Positions 45,844-55,136 of a DNA stretch of 64,000 nt are shown here, piece after piece. This DNA comes from Mucilaginibacter gracilis (lineage in GTDB: Bacteria; Bacteroidota; Bacteroidia; Sphingobacteriales; Sphingobacteriaceae). Each line of letters starts with the position of its first letter. Position 1 is the first letter of the stretch. Position numbers and translations under genes: made by a program. Location: the NCBI RefSeq assembly GCF_003633615.1, contig NZ_RBKU01000001.1, positions 4,960,001 to 5,024,000 of the forward strand. The letters run 5' to 3'. Under the pieces are notes generated by a model. That model saw nothing but the letters and a program-made list of their open reading frames with translations, did not search any database and was not told the origin of the DNA.

Positions 45844-47472
45844 TTAAAATTGTGTCCCTTTGTAATCAACATCACCGCAGATATGTACCTTAATGCCTAA
45901 TTCGGCAAAGGCGGCTGCCTTAATACGGCAAGCCTGATGGGCACTGGCCTGGCCTGTAGTGTAAACAACGTGTATGTGGTTTGCTTTATGACGGCCCATC
46001 ATCTGATCGCGACTAACGCCTTTTAATACGGCATTCATAATTGGCCATTGTGGTGTAGTAGCCTGCCATCTGCGGTTGGTTTCGGCTTCGGGTAATAAAA
46101 CCGATTCGCCTACGCCCATGTCGGCATGTAATTGGTTATCCATCACATATATCCGGCTCCAAACTAAATGGCCCGGTTTGCTGATGCCTTTTAAACTTCC
46201 ACCTCCCAAACGGAAAAACATAGCTGGTTGCCTTTCGCTGCTTGCACCTTTATAACCACCGGTAAAATGGGCCGCAGGCACGGCACCCGATATCAGGAAC
46301 ACCCAAACAAAATCATTTATATTTCCGTCTTGATAGTATTGGCCCCAACGTAAATCGTGCAGAGTGTTTTCGCCAGGCATACCTAACTGTTTCCACAGGT
46401 AGTAGGTAACATAGGCATCAATACCGGCACACTCATCAACTTCATTAAAGTGCGGTAAGGCTTCACCGGGGTAAAGCTCTACTCCCGCTTCGTCAAAAAC
46501 GGGTGGCCTATCCTGGTTATTTAATAAACCTTCAACTAAATCGCTGGCTACGGTAAGGTCTTTTAAACCCTGTTGGTATTGTATTCCTATTGTTCCGCAG
46601 CCAAAATCGTCTGCTATACGTGTTGCAGCAATGTACATTTTACATTGCTCAAGCGTTTGTTCTCTGGTAAGTTCGGTAACGGTATCGGTACCCCAATTAA
46701 AGGTCATGCCTTTTTGTAACAGCCAGTTTAAAACGGCTTCTGCTTCGGCATCGGTAACCTTTAGCATGGCAGCGTATAATGACGATTGACTTAAACGCTC
46801 CTTAAAAAAGCCTGTAGGGTGCAATAACTCATCAGGAACTATGGCATTATACATACCCATACAACCTTCGTCAAACACACCCATAATGGTTTTATTTGCC
46901 TTTAACTGGCGGGCAAAAGCACGGCCCGTAATTTCGTCGTTTAAGGGGATTTTAATATTGTCGAAACTTTTTACATGACTTTGATCGTGTTTGATAGCTC
47001 CAGTTAACAACCACTCCTGTAAACTGTCGTTAAAAAAGTCGTCATCAAAATTTTCGCTCCAAAGCGTGCTGTATTCAACCGCAGCTTTTGTTAACGAGCC
47101 ATTGAGGTTAAGCATACCAACCAAACCTGGTGCCGTACCGCTCCAGTTAGCAAGCGTTAATATGGGGCCTTTGTGTGTAAATAAACCGGCAAGTACATGG
47201 TGAGTATATTGCCAAACGGTTTCGAGTACAATAATGGGTTGGTAAGCATCAATAGTGCGAAAAACATTGATTCCCATTTTTTGCGAATCAATAAAGCCGT
47301 GTTTCTTTTCTTCGTCGTAAGCATGTGCGCGTTTTACTGTCCAGCCAATTTTTTCAACGGCTGCAATAAGTAAAGCTTCTGCTTTAGCTTGCTCTGGCCA
47401 GCATATTTGGTTTGCAGCTAAACGCAGATCGCCACTGGCTACAAGTAAAATTTGCTTTTGGTTATTTAACAT
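45844..47472 (-). CDS. L-fucose/L-arabinose isomerase-like sugar isomerase
   Basis: 542 residues, no signal peptide, so cytoplasmic. The fold follows the FucI/AraA group: N-terminal domain with PIIVLETVWQYTHH and GPILTLANWSGTAPGLVGML, then VPDELLHPTGFF, GTIGIQYQQGLKDL, ALPHFNEVDECAGIDAYV and the C-terminal HKANHIHVVYTTG with the metal-ligand His. Members interconvert an aldose and a ketose using Mn2+. L-fucose, L-rhamnose, L-arabinose or an RG-II sugar are possible. It is the first gene of the SusC/D unit, which is unusual for a cytoplasmic enzyme. The 473-base divergent gap upstream holds the regulator's promoter. Confidence 0.75.
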   Translation of the reverse strand: MLNNQKQILLVASGDLRLAANQICWPEQAKAEALLIAAVEKIGWTVKRAHAYDEEKKHGFIDSQKMGINVFRTIDAYQPIIVLETVWQYTHHVLAGLFTHKGPILTLANWSGTAPGLVGMLNLNGSLTKAAVEYSTLWSENFDDDFFNDSLQEWLLTGAIKHDQSHVKSFDNIKIPLNDEITGRAFARQLKANKTIMGVFDEGCMGMYNAIVPDELLHPTGFFKERLSQSSLYAAMLKVTDAEAEAVLNWLLQKGMTFNWGTDTVTELTREQTLEQCKMYIAATRIADDFGCGTIGIQYQQGLKDLTVASDLVEGLLNNQDRPPVFDEAGVELYPGEALPHFNEVDECAGIDAYVTYYLWKQLGMPGENTLHDLRWGQYYQDGNINDFVWVFLISGAVPAAHFTGGYKGASSERQPAMFFRLGGGSLKGISKPGHLVWSRIYVMDNQLHADMGVGESVLLPEAETNRRWQATTPQWPIMNAVLKGVSRDQMMGRHKANHIHVVYTTGQASAHQACRIKAAAFAELGIKVHICGDVDYKGTQF

Positions 47473-47744
47473 TCAGGATATATTTTATTTCGACAATTAA
47501 CTTTAAAAATATCAGGCACGAATTAGGTATTTGAGCTTATTTGCAGACAAACCGCCGGCAAATAACCCTGGTAATATTGTATCAGTTAAGCATCTTTAAA
47601 AAAGACGACCAATTAATCGGTATGCAAAAATGTATAGCTTATGTTGTTGGTTTATATACAAGTTGAAGCGGTTTCAATTAAAAACCTACTTCTAATACAA
47701 ATATGTAACATCCGTTAAGCATATTTCTGCGAATTGTTATCCAC

Positions 47745-47776
47745 TTATTGTATAATCTTAGCATAACATATGTTTG
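47745..47776 (+). promoter_or_regulatory. Bacteroidota promoter of the AraC gene
   Basis: -33-like TTATTG at 47745-47750, 18 bases, then an exact -7 box TATGTTTG at 47769-47776 (consensus TAnnTTTG). Transcription would begin near 47783, leaving a 160-base leader before the start codon. It overlaps the region where an AraC protein controlling the leftward SusCD unit would also bind. Confidence 0.55.
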
Positions 47777-47799
47777 TTTTTTTTAACTTTGGAGGGCGT

Positions 47800-47838
47800 A
47801 AAAACGGAGTTGCGTTGTTATACGCAACCACGTTTTTT
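47800..47838 (+). terminator. Terminator-like hairpin in the AraC leader
   Basis: GTTGCGT (47809-47815) pairs with ACGCAAC (47822-47828) around a 6-base loop; a GA/CA internal loop follows, then AAAAACG (47800-47806) pairs with CGTTTTT and the run ends in six T. It lies ~17 bases after the predicted start of the AraC transcript and over 100 bases before the gene. It could end a short RNA, attenuate the regulator, or stop antisense transcripts coming from the DapA-family gene. Confidence 0.7.
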
Positions 47839-47945
47839 GATAATAATGTGGTATATTTATAAAGTACCTAAAAAGCCAACGGCAATGTTGTAAATATTGC
47901 AAACCAATTGTATTAATACTTAATTTTTAGCATTTTCTATTTAAC

Positions 47946-48818
47946 ATGAAGCCTCATTTTTTAAAGGTAGCCGTTAAGCCGCAAAACTCTTTTAGTATAC
48001 GCCACGATGTTATACCCACGTTTAGGGGTATATGGCATTATCACCCCGAACTTGAACTTCATTATGTAATAAAGGGCGAAGGTGTACGGTTTATTGGAGA
48101 TAACATCAGCAATTTTTCGGCGGGAGAGATCACTTTACTGGGCGAAAACCTACCTCATTGCTGGCGCTGCAAAGAGGAATATTTTGTACCTGATTCGCCC
48201 CTCAATGTTGAGGTTATAGTTATACATTTTTTACCTGATTGCCTTGGCCGTTACTTGCTTAATTTACCCGAAGCTTACCTTTTACCTAAGCTATTTGAAA
48301 AAGCAAAAGGCGGTTTAATTATTGGCGGCAAAGCCAAAACCGAACTGGCAAATTTAATGCGCCGCGCTGTTGATGCAACCAACTTGGATAGTATAATAGT
48401 ATTACTTTCGATACTCAAGATACTTGCCGAAAATGAAGATTTTAAACCAATTACGCTATCGCACAACGAATTTCATCAATCTAACGAGTCGGATACGATA
48501 AGGCTCAATAAAGTTTGCTCGTACACACTGGCCAATTACAAAAAAGAAATTACGTTGGAAGAAATATCTTCGATAGGTAATTTAAGCGTAACCTCGTTTT
48601 GCAGGTATTTTAAGTTGATGACCAAGAAAACCTTTTCTGATTTTTTAACCGAGATTAGGATAAGCCATGCCTGCCGCTTTTTAATTGAGGATAAATTACC
48701 TACCGAAGTATTGTGCTTTGAGTGCGGTTTTAATAATGTATCAAATTTTTACCGCCATTTTAAAAAAATAACAAACATGACACCGCTTGAATATAAACGC
48801 AAATACCTGCACAACTAA
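47946..48818 (+). CDS. AraC-family transcription regulator
   Basis: 290 residues. Cupin-like sensor part (~15-110: RGIWHYHPELELHYVIKGEG, ENLPHCWR) and a C-terminal double helix-turn-helix (~190-290: ITLEEISSIGNLSVTSFCRYF and EVLCFECGFNNVSNFYRHFKKIT..PLEYKRKY). Such proteins bind a sugar in the cupin and activate sugar-use genes. It is the only regulator in the window; no HTCS or SusR type was seen. It lies divergent to the isomerase-SusCD unit and its last codon overlaps the end of the aldolase gene. The ligand is likely a released pectin sugar. Confidence 0.92.
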   Translation: MKPHFLKVAVKPQNSFSIRHDVIPTFRGIWHYHPELELHYVIKGEGVRFIGDNISNFSAGEITLLGENLPHCWRCKEEYFVPDSPLNVEVIVIHFLPDCLGRYLLNLPEAYLLPKLFEKAKGGLIIGGKAKTELANLMRRAVDATNLDSIIVLLSILKILAENEDFKPITLSHNEFHQSNESDTIRLNKVCSYTLANYKKEITLEEISSIGNLSVTSFCRYFKLMTKKTFSDFLTEIRISHACRFLIEDKLPTEVLCFECGFNNVSNFYRHFKKITNMTPLEYKRKYLHN

Positions 48819-49750
48819 ACCTGTAACGAAAGGCCCAGGTGGCTTTGCAGTACGTCGTAATCCTGGTAAAGGCTATTTACTTGTTGTTTAATAGTGTTTG
48901 AAAAAACACCAACCTCTCTGCGGGTAAAGGTTGAAATAGCCAGCCCGCGTTTTTGAAGCCAATATTTAGCTATAATGGGATATACGTTGTGCATCACATC
49001 CATATGGTCAATCAAAAACTGTTGCACCTGGTCAACTTCGGTTTTTAAGCTTTCGCTTGCGTAATTATTGCATAACCAAACTATCAATTCGGGAAAAAAG
49101 TTACCTTGTATGCACGATAAACCGGCGGCACCTGCCTTTAACGATTCTACAGCGTGGGCCATGTAAGCATCATACAAACCAAATTGCGGGTTACCGGCTC
49201 CTGCTTTTAGCTTCTCTTTAATTTGTACAATATCCAAACAGGTATCTTTATGATAAATAACTCGTCCGGTTTTCACAAAACCCATTAATTGGCTGGGCGA
49301 CAGCAATCTTTTATAAGGTACCGGGCATTCATAAAATCCAAGAGGGATATTTTCGGTTAAATCCAGTAATTGATGAATGCGCTCATTAAATATATCGTCG
49401 GCTTCGTTTTCTTCAGCAATTAAACCCGCCAGTATAATTACGGCATCGGCACCGGCATCACTAACCTTTTTTACAAAATCGGCCTGCTTGGGTATAGCAC
49501 CGCCAAAGGTACCCGTTGCAACAACAGGTACAGTGCCATTGGCCACCTTAACAATGTGTTTAATGGTTTGCAGCTTTTCGTTATCGGTAAGCTCAAACAT
49601 CTCGCTGGATAGGCAATTGGCAAAAAGCCCTGCGGCACCGGCCTGCAAATAAACTTCGGTTAATTGTGTAAGTGCGTCATAATCTACTTCGCCGCTATCT
49701 TTAAATGGTGTGAGCATCACCGGGATAAACCCTTTTGGTTTTTGTTGCAT
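48815..49750 (-). CDS. DapA/NAL-family class I aldolase, altered carboxylate loop
   Basis: 311 residues, cytoplasmic (beta/alpha)8 barrel. The Schiff-base lysine is K168 (VIYHKDT) and the helper tyrosine Y140 (PLGFYECP), matching Lys161/Tyr133 of E. coli DapA. The usual G-[TS]-T-G-E loop that holds the substrate carboxylate is CLSSE (46-50) here. Family members include lyases for N-acetylneuraminate, 2-keto-3-deoxygluconate and related acids. Kdo, Dha and 2-keto-3-deoxy sugar acids made by the dehydratase are all possible substrates. It is 15 bases after the symporter, forming a pair, and its stop overlaps the AraC stop on the other strand. Confidence 0.85.
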   Translation of the reverse strand: MQQKPKGFIPVMLTPFKDSGEVDYDALTQLTEVYLQAGAAGLFANCLSSEMFELTDNEKLQTIKHIVKVANGTVPVVATGTFGGAIPKQADFVKKVSDAGADAVIILAGLIAEENEADDIFNERIHQLLDLTENIPLGFYECPVPYKRLLSPSQLMGFVKTGRVIYHKDTCLDIVQIKEKLKAGAGNPQFGLYDAYMAHAVESLKAGAAGLSCIQGNFFPELIVWLCNNYASESLKTEVDQVQQFLIDHMDVMHNVYPIIAKYWLQKRGLAISTFTRREVGVFSNTIKQQVNSLYQDYDVLQSHLGLSLQV

Positions 49751-49765
49751 TGTATTTATTATATT

Positions 49766-51346
49766 TTAACTGCTGTGGTTGGTTGAACGGGCAAGTTTTA
49801 ACTGCCGTACTTTGGTTAGCAGCACCCCTACTAAAAAAATGGAAAGTGTGCCGATAACAATTATCATGTTAGCATGCATAGAACTATGCAGAAATGTGTA
49901 TTCGGCTGGGATAATATCCGGGAACGTCATCCAAAGCACAACCAAAATGCCAATAATGGTTGCTACAATAGCTTCGTGGTTACGGCTTTGGCGGCTTATA
50001 ATACCCAACAAAAACAGGCCCAGCATACCTGCCGCAAAAATGCCGGATAGTGTCCACCATACATCTAATATGCTTTTAACGCCTATCATGGCTATGCCTG
50101 CTCCCATGCCTACCAGGCCAAAAATAACGGTGCCAACATGCAGCACGTTCATGGTTTGCCTTTCGTTGATGCCGGGCTTAAAATAGCGCTTATAAATATC
50201 AACCGTAAATACCGTTGCCGACGAGTTCATGCCCGAACTAATGGTACTCATAGCTGCCGAAAGTATGGCCGATACAATTAGTCCCACTAAACCGGCGGGT
50301 ATTTTAGTAACCATAAAATGCGGCATTATTTTATCGCCGTAGTCTGCCGGGGTTAAATGCGCTGCCATACCGGCAATTTGCGCCGCTGATGCCGAAACGG
50401 GTAACTTTTCGATAGCCGCCTGGTGCTTAATAATTTCTATTAATTCGGGGTAAACGGAGTAATAAGCGTACAGGCAAGATCCTATAATGAAAAACAAAAA
50501 CGATGCCGGCACATAAATGCAAACACACAACCATACCGAACGTACAGCCTGTTTTAACGATGCCGCGGTATGGTAACGCTGTATATAATTTTGATCCATA
50601 CCAAAATTATTGAGATTGATAAAAAAGCCATAAAGCAATACCACCCAAAATGTTGATTTGGTAAAATTGGGCGAAAAACTACCCAAACTAAATTTGCTAT
50701 CGGCCTTACCTATCTCAATAATTTTTGGAAGCCCACCGGGCATATTGGTTACAATAAGATAAATTATCAGGATGGCTCCCAGGGTTTTAATTACACCTTG
50801 CACAACCTCCGTCCATATTACGGCTTTTATGCCGCCCAGTAGCGTATAAATAATAATGCATACACCCATTACTATCATAATGAGTTTCATTGATATGCCT
50901 GTTAATGCCTGTAGGCTTAACGCTATCCCGAAAAATATCGACCCCATACGCGCAAACTGGGTGAGCAAAAAACAAACCACGGCATAGGTACGCGCCCAGG
51001 GGCCAAAGCGTTTTTCGAGATGAGTATAAGCCGATATTTCGCCGCTGTTACGGTAAAAGGGCACAAAATACCGGGCTGCTATCCACGCTGCAAAGGGCAT
51101 TGATATACTGAATACAAAAGCGTTCCAGTTGCCGCCAAATGCTTTGCCCGGTACACCTAAAAATGTATTGCTGCTTAAAAACGTGGCGTAGATTGACATG
51201 CCGATGGCCCAACCGGGGATAGAGCCTGATGCCTTGGTATATTGTTCGGAACTTCTGTTTTTTCGCGAAAAGTAAAAACCTACGCCAATCATGGCTAACA
51301 GGTAGCATAATATCACAATTAAATCGGCAATGGGCAAAACTTTCAT
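49766..51346 (-). CDS. Sodium:solute symporter (SSS family), paired with the aldolase
   Basis: 526 residues, ~13 membrane helices. SIPGWAIGMSIYATFLSSNTFLGVPGKAF is the SSS first-helix region and SAILSAAMSTISSGMNSSATVFTVDIYKRYF the sodium-site helix with Ser pairs. Pairing with a DapA/NAL-family aldolase is like sialic acid or 2-keto-3-deoxy acid uptake modules, so an acidic sugar is a reasonable guess. The 204-base gap upstream (51347-51550), with no clear promoter box seen, separates it from the GH2 unit. Confidence 0.9.
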   Translation of the reverse strand: MKVLPIADLIVILCYLLAMIGVGFYFSRKNRSSEQYTKASGSIPGWAIGMSIYATFLSSNTFLGVPGKAFGGNWNAFVFSISMPFAAWIAARYFVPFYRNSGEISAYTHLEKRFGPWARTYAVVCFLLTQFARMGSIFFGIALSLQALTGISMKLIMIVMGVCIIIYTLLGGIKAVIWTEVVQGVIKTLGAILIIYLIVTNMPGGLPKIIEIGKADSKFSLGSFSPNFTKSTFWVVLLYGFFINLNNFGMDQNYIQRYHTAASLKQAVRSVWLCVCIYVPASFLFFIIGSCLYAYYSVYPELIEIIKHQAAIEKLPVSASAAQIAGMAAHLTPADYGDKIMPHFMVTKIPAGLVGLIVSAILSAAMSTISSGMNSSATVFTVDIYKRYFKPGINERQTMNVLHVGTVIFGLVGMGAGIAMIGVKSILDVWWTLSGIFAAGMLGLFLLGIISRQSRNHEAIVATIIGILVVLWMTFPDIIPAEYTFLHSSMHANMIIVIGTLSIFLVGVLLTKVRQLKLARSTNHSS

Positions 51347-51550
51347 GCCGCCGTTATATTTTGGCGCGCCGTTGAAAAACCATCGGCTATAAGATGATTA
51401 AAAATGCATTGTTGCTTCATAATTAACAGTTTAGCCCTTAAAAAGGACTTAGGTTATAATGTTATAAAGCTAACCCGCTGTAATGATGATTTTATATAGC
51501 CATTTCTCCAAAAACTATACTATCTTATCAGGACTGTATTTACCATTCAA

Positions 51551-53989
51551 TTACTTGCTTACCAAATTTATTGTTACCCCGTTTAAGCCCGGCGAAGAAG
51601 CTGATACGCTCACTTTACCGCTTATTTGCCTTGATTGCACAATTAATAAGCATAAACCGTTAAACGCCTTATGCTGATTACCCTTAAAAGGCTCTAAACT
51701 GGTTTGCTGCCCGTTATCAACCCCGGCAATTGTAGCAGGGCCTGTTATGCTAAATTTTAATAAATTATCAGCATAAGGCACCATGTTTCCGTCGGCATCT
51801 AAAACTCTTGCGGTGATGTAGCATAAATCATTGCCATCACCTTTTATATTCTTCCTATCGGCAATCAACTCTATTTTAGCGGGTTTACCGGCGGTTTTTA
51901 TTTGCTCGGTTAATACAACTTTCCCGTTTAAACGGGATACTGCCCTTAACGTTCCCGGCTGATAGGGTACTCGCCAGGCCACGTGCAAATCATCACCCTG
52001 TTTCTTTTTAATACCCAGCGATTTATCATTTAAAAATAATTCAACCTCGTCGGCATTATTATAGTAAGCCCAAACATCAACTACCTTACCCGGTTGCCAA
52101 TTCCAATGAGGTAACAGGTGCAAAACACGCTTGTCCGTCCATTCGCTTTGGTACATGTAGTAAACATCTTTAGGGAAACCGGCCAAATCAACAATACCAA
52201 AATACGAACTGCGGGCCGGCCACGGATATGGCGTAGGTTCGCCTATATAATCAAAACCTGTCCAAACAAATAATCCCGAAAGGAAATCATATTTCTTGAT
52301 GATCTTCCAGGTTTCCTCGTGCGTTGTACCCCAGTAAGCGGCCACATTATCGTATGCCGAAACCGTCATATCTGTATTCCCATCCGTAAATTTCGATTTG
52401 GAATTATGCGGCCATTTCAATGTGGTATCCGATAATGCATCGTAATGCCCCCTGCTCTCTAACGCCGACGTAGTTTCGGTAGCGATAAATTTTTCGCCGG
52501 GATAGTTTTTCTTAAAATCTGCGTAAGCTTCTGTATGGTAATTTAACCCAACAACATCTAACGCGTGCGATTGATATATAAAATTCTTATCCGGCTTGTT
52601 CTCGCTCAGGGCGGATGTTACAGGGCGCGTTGGATCGATAAATTTCACTATAGCAACTAATTCTTTAGCTATTGTAATACCGCTACTATCAAACTGTTCG
52701 CGTATCTCGTTGCCAATGCTCCACATAAAAACCGAGGGGTGGTTCCTGTCGCGCTTAATTTGGTCTATTAAATCAACCCTGTGCCAGGCTTTCCAGTCTT
52801 TATAATAATCAAACTTGTTTTTCTTTTTGGCCCACATATCAAAGGCCTCGTCCATTACTAAAAAGCCCATCTTGTCGCACAGGTCTAAAAATTCCGGAGC
52901 GGGCGGGTTATGCGATGTGCGGATAGCATTACAGCCCATTGCCTTTAAAATTTGCAACTGCCGTTCAATAGCGCGGGTATTTACGGCGGCACCTAAAGCA
53001 CCTAAATCATGATGCATGCAAACGCCGTGTATTTTTAACGGTTTACCGTTCAGAGAAAAACCCTTGTCCTTATCGAAATTGAATGACCTGATGCCGAATG
53101 TAGTTGTGTAAGTATCAACAAGAACAGGTGGCTCATTAGCGATAAGACTTATAAAACACAACTTAGTAACCACCTTATATAAATGTGGATGATCTGTCGA
53201 CCAAAGTTGTGGAGATTCCATATTAAATGATTGGTTAACCTGAATAGTGCTGCCCTGTGTTAAATTGCAATCCTTAGTTAACGTTTTTATACGTTTACCA
53301 TTCCCGTCATATATAACTGTGGTTAAAACATATTCTCTGGGGTCTGGTTCGCCGTTTATCGTGAAGTTTAAATTTACACTCGCAACCTTATCGGTTATTT
53401 TAGGCGTGGTAATAAATGTGCCCCAATGGGCAAAATGGATACCATCTGCCGGTACAGAAACCAACCACACGTTTCTATAAATACCCGAACCCGAATACCA
53501 GCGCGAATTGGGCTGTTCGGAATTATCAACCTTTACGGCGATAACATTTGCCTTGCTACCGAAATGCAGATACGGCGTTAAATTATACCTAAAGGAAATA
53601 TAACCATTTGGCCGTTTGCCTAAATAGTGCCCGTTTATCCAAACTTCGCTGTTTTTGTAAACGCCATCAAAATCAATAGCAAAGTTTTGGTGTGCTGATG
53701 CTGCCGCGAGTTTGAAAGTTTTGCGATACCAACCTATGCCGGTAGGCAAAGCCCCTTCATTGGTTGTTGATGCAGCCTTCTCGTTAAACGCGCCTTCAAT
53801 GCTCCAATCGTGCGGCAAATTTAGTTTGCGCCATTTAGAATCATCAAAACCGGGTTTGCTGGCTGTGCTATCGTTTCCTAAAAAAAACTTCCATCCCTGG
53901 TTAAAATTTTCGGCAGGTTTGTGCTGCTGCGCAACGGCCATGCCGCAACTAAACACTAAAAACAGGCAAAAGTATAATTTAAACTTCAT
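51551..53989 (-). CDS. GH2-family beta-galactosidase-like enzyme (DUF4982 type)
   Basis: 812 residues, signal peptide ~1-20. Sugar-binding jelly roll (ENFNQGWKFFLGND, LPHDWSIEGAF, SRWYSGSGIYRNVWL), Ig domain, barrel (~305-600) with acid/base E428 (MWSIGNEIRE) and nucleophile E505 (FIATETTSALE), then the DUF4982 domain (HWNWQPGKVVDVWAYYNNAD) and a C-terminal beta domain (CYITARVLDADGN, PATIAGVDNG). Common in Bacteroidota loci as beta-galactosidase or beta-glucuronidase-like enzymes. It directly abuts the next gene upstream (no spacing). Confidence 0.9.
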   Translation of the reverse strand: MKFKLYFCLFLVFSCGMAVAQQHKPAENFNQGWKFFLGNDSTASKPGFDDSKWRKLNLPHDWSIEGAFNEKAASTTNEGALPTGIGWYRKTFKLAAASAHQNFAIDFDGVYKNSEVWINGHYLGKRPNGYISFRYNLTPYLHFGSKANVIAVKVDNSEQPNSRWYSGSGIYRNVWLVSVPADGIHFAHWGTFITTPKITDKVASVNLNFTINGEPDPREYVLTTVIYDGNGKRIKTLTKDCNLTQGSTIQVNQSFNMESPQLWSTDHPHLYKVVTKLCFISLIANEPPVLVDTYTTTFGIRSFNFDKDKGFSLNGKPLKIHGVCMHHDLGALGAAVNTRAIERQLQILKAMGCNAIRTSHNPPAPEFLDLCDKMGFLVMDEAFDMWAKKKNKFDYYKDWKAWHRVDLIDQIKRDRNHPSVFMWSIGNEIREQFDSSGITIAKELVAIVKFIDPTRPVTSALSENKPDKNFIYQSHALDVVGLNYHTEAYADFKKNYPGEKFIATETTSALESRGHYDALSDTTLKWPHNSKSKFTDGNTDMTVSAYDNVAAYWGTTHEETWKIIKKYDFLSGLFVWTGFDYIGEPTPYPWPARSSYFGIVDLAGFPKDVYYMYQSEWTDKRVLHLLPHWNWQPGKVVDVWAYYNNADEVELFLNDKSLGIKKKQGDDLHVAWRVPYQPGTLRAVSRLNGKVVLTEQIKTAGKPAKIELIADRKNIKGDGNDLCYITARVLDADGNMVPYADNLLKFSITGPATIAGVDNGQQTSLEPFKGNQHKAFNGLCLLIVQSRQISGKVSVSASSPGLNGVTINLVSK

Positions 53990-55126
53990 TTAGTTTTGTT
54001 TTAACGATCGTGCTTTTGATGGCGGCGGGGCTACAAAATGCACCGGGCTTTTACCCATATCTTTTGATGTAGCCACTGCAATACCGCGTTGGTCGGCTTT
54101 GTTTACGGCGCAGTAATAATGATAAACCACACCTTTATACTTCACCACAAACGATTTATGGGCAAATTGCGCGTCAAAAACTTCCGACGGCTTAATCAAA
54201 TCTTCACCGTCCCAATCGGTCCAGTTTACCAAATCGTACGAACAGGCAAAGCGGTTAAACGCGCCGCCATGCGTTTTCCAGAAAGCACCAAAATAAAACA
54301 TCACCCATACGTTGCCAATCTTTTCAATATTGGGGTCGCCGGTTATGCCTGCACCGTGATTCAGCACAGGGTCCTTACGGTTACGCATCCAGTGTACCAT
54401 ATCGTTTGATACAGCCATGCCAATGCGTTCGGCACCACGCTTTTTGTTTACACTGTCGCCATTGGCATTATAATACATTAAAAAAGGATAACCCGCTGTT
54501 TTAGCCTTGTCCCATATTACGGTTTCTTTATAAAGCGTGTGGTTGTCCCACCAGCTAACATTGCTATCGGTAGCCATTAAAACGGGTTTGCCAAGGGTTT
54601 GCCATTCGTGCGCGGTTGATGGGTCTTTATCGGTTGATGCTACACTAATGGATAGCAAACCTTTTTCGTAACCACGATCGTGTCCGCCAAAATAGGATAA
54701 CCAATATTTGCCATCGTATTTTTGCAATTCATAGCTTCCGCTCCATTTGGTATCTTCCAACGCCGGATAGCCCGCTTTTTGGTTATTATCCCAATGGGTA
54801 GTGTCGGAAAAAGACAGAATACGGCCCTGGGTTTTCCAGTTAAGCAAGTCGTCACTCTTAGCTAACCAGGTTTCGTAACCACGGCCATTGAATATAATAT
54901 ACGTCATGCACCATTTATTGCCTTTGCGGAAAACCGTAGGACAATCAATCTTTTTAATATTGGTATCGGGCACCACTACCATTCCGTATTTATAAGGCGT
55001 TTTTACCTCTTCGTAAATTTCTTTCATTTTACTTTCCGGAACCTTATTTATTTCGGACTGGCCATAGGTAAAGGAGGCCAACATTGTAGTTAATGCCAAT
55101 AAAATTGCGCATCTGATTTTCTTCAT
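53990..55126 (-). CDS. GH43/GH32-superfamily five-bladed propeller protein
   Basis: 378 residues from the ATG at 55126 (MKKIRCAILLALTTMLASF signal; the frame is open to 55177, overlapping GH78). Five-bladed propeller repeats: YLAKSDDLLNWKTQ-like (TWLAKSDDLLNWKTQGRIL), AVSNDMVHWMR, FACSYDLVNWTDWDG, ATSKDMGKS. Asp in KIDCPTVFRKG and Glu in LYKETVIWD are possible catalytic residues and ITGDPNIEKIG adds a further Asp. Resembles glycosidases of the GH43/GH32/GH130 fold. Family not settled; the substrate is open. Confidence 0.6.
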   Translation of the reverse strand: MKKIRCAILLALTTMLASFTYGQSEINKVPESKMKEIYEEVKTPYKYGMVVVPDTNIKKIDCPTVFRKGNKWCMTYIIFNGRGYETWLAKSDDLLNWKTQGRILSFSDTTHWDNNQKAGYPALEDTKWSGSYELQKYDGKYWLSYFGGHDRGYEKGLLSISVASTDKDPSTAHEWQTLGKPVLMATDSNVSWWDNHTLYKETVIWDKAKTAGYPFLMYYNANGDSVNKKRGAERIGMAVSNDMVHWMRNRKDPVLNHGAGITGDPNIEKIGNVWVMFYFGAFWKTHGGAFNRFACSYDLVNWTDWDGEDLIKPSEVFDAQFAHKSFVVKYKGVVYHYYCAVNKADQRGIAVATSKDMGKSPVHFVAPPPSKARSLKQN

Positions 55127-55136
55127 TTTAATATAA

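Larger units (their letters stand above)
47473..47945. other. Divergent regulatory region between isomerase-SusCD unit and AraC gene
   Basis: 473 bases, AT-rich. It contains a clear + strand promoter (47745-47776) and a hairpin with T-run (47800-47838) for the AraC side. No exact TAnnTTTG box was found for the leftward unit; that promoter probably needs an activator, perhaps the AraC protein itself. No gene is visible. Confidence 0.6.

Noticed and set aside
48815..49750. Dihydrodipicolinate synthase (DapA) for lysine synthesis
   Set aside because: The substrate-carboxylate loop is changed and the gene is paired with a sugar symporter, so a catabolic aldolase is more likely.
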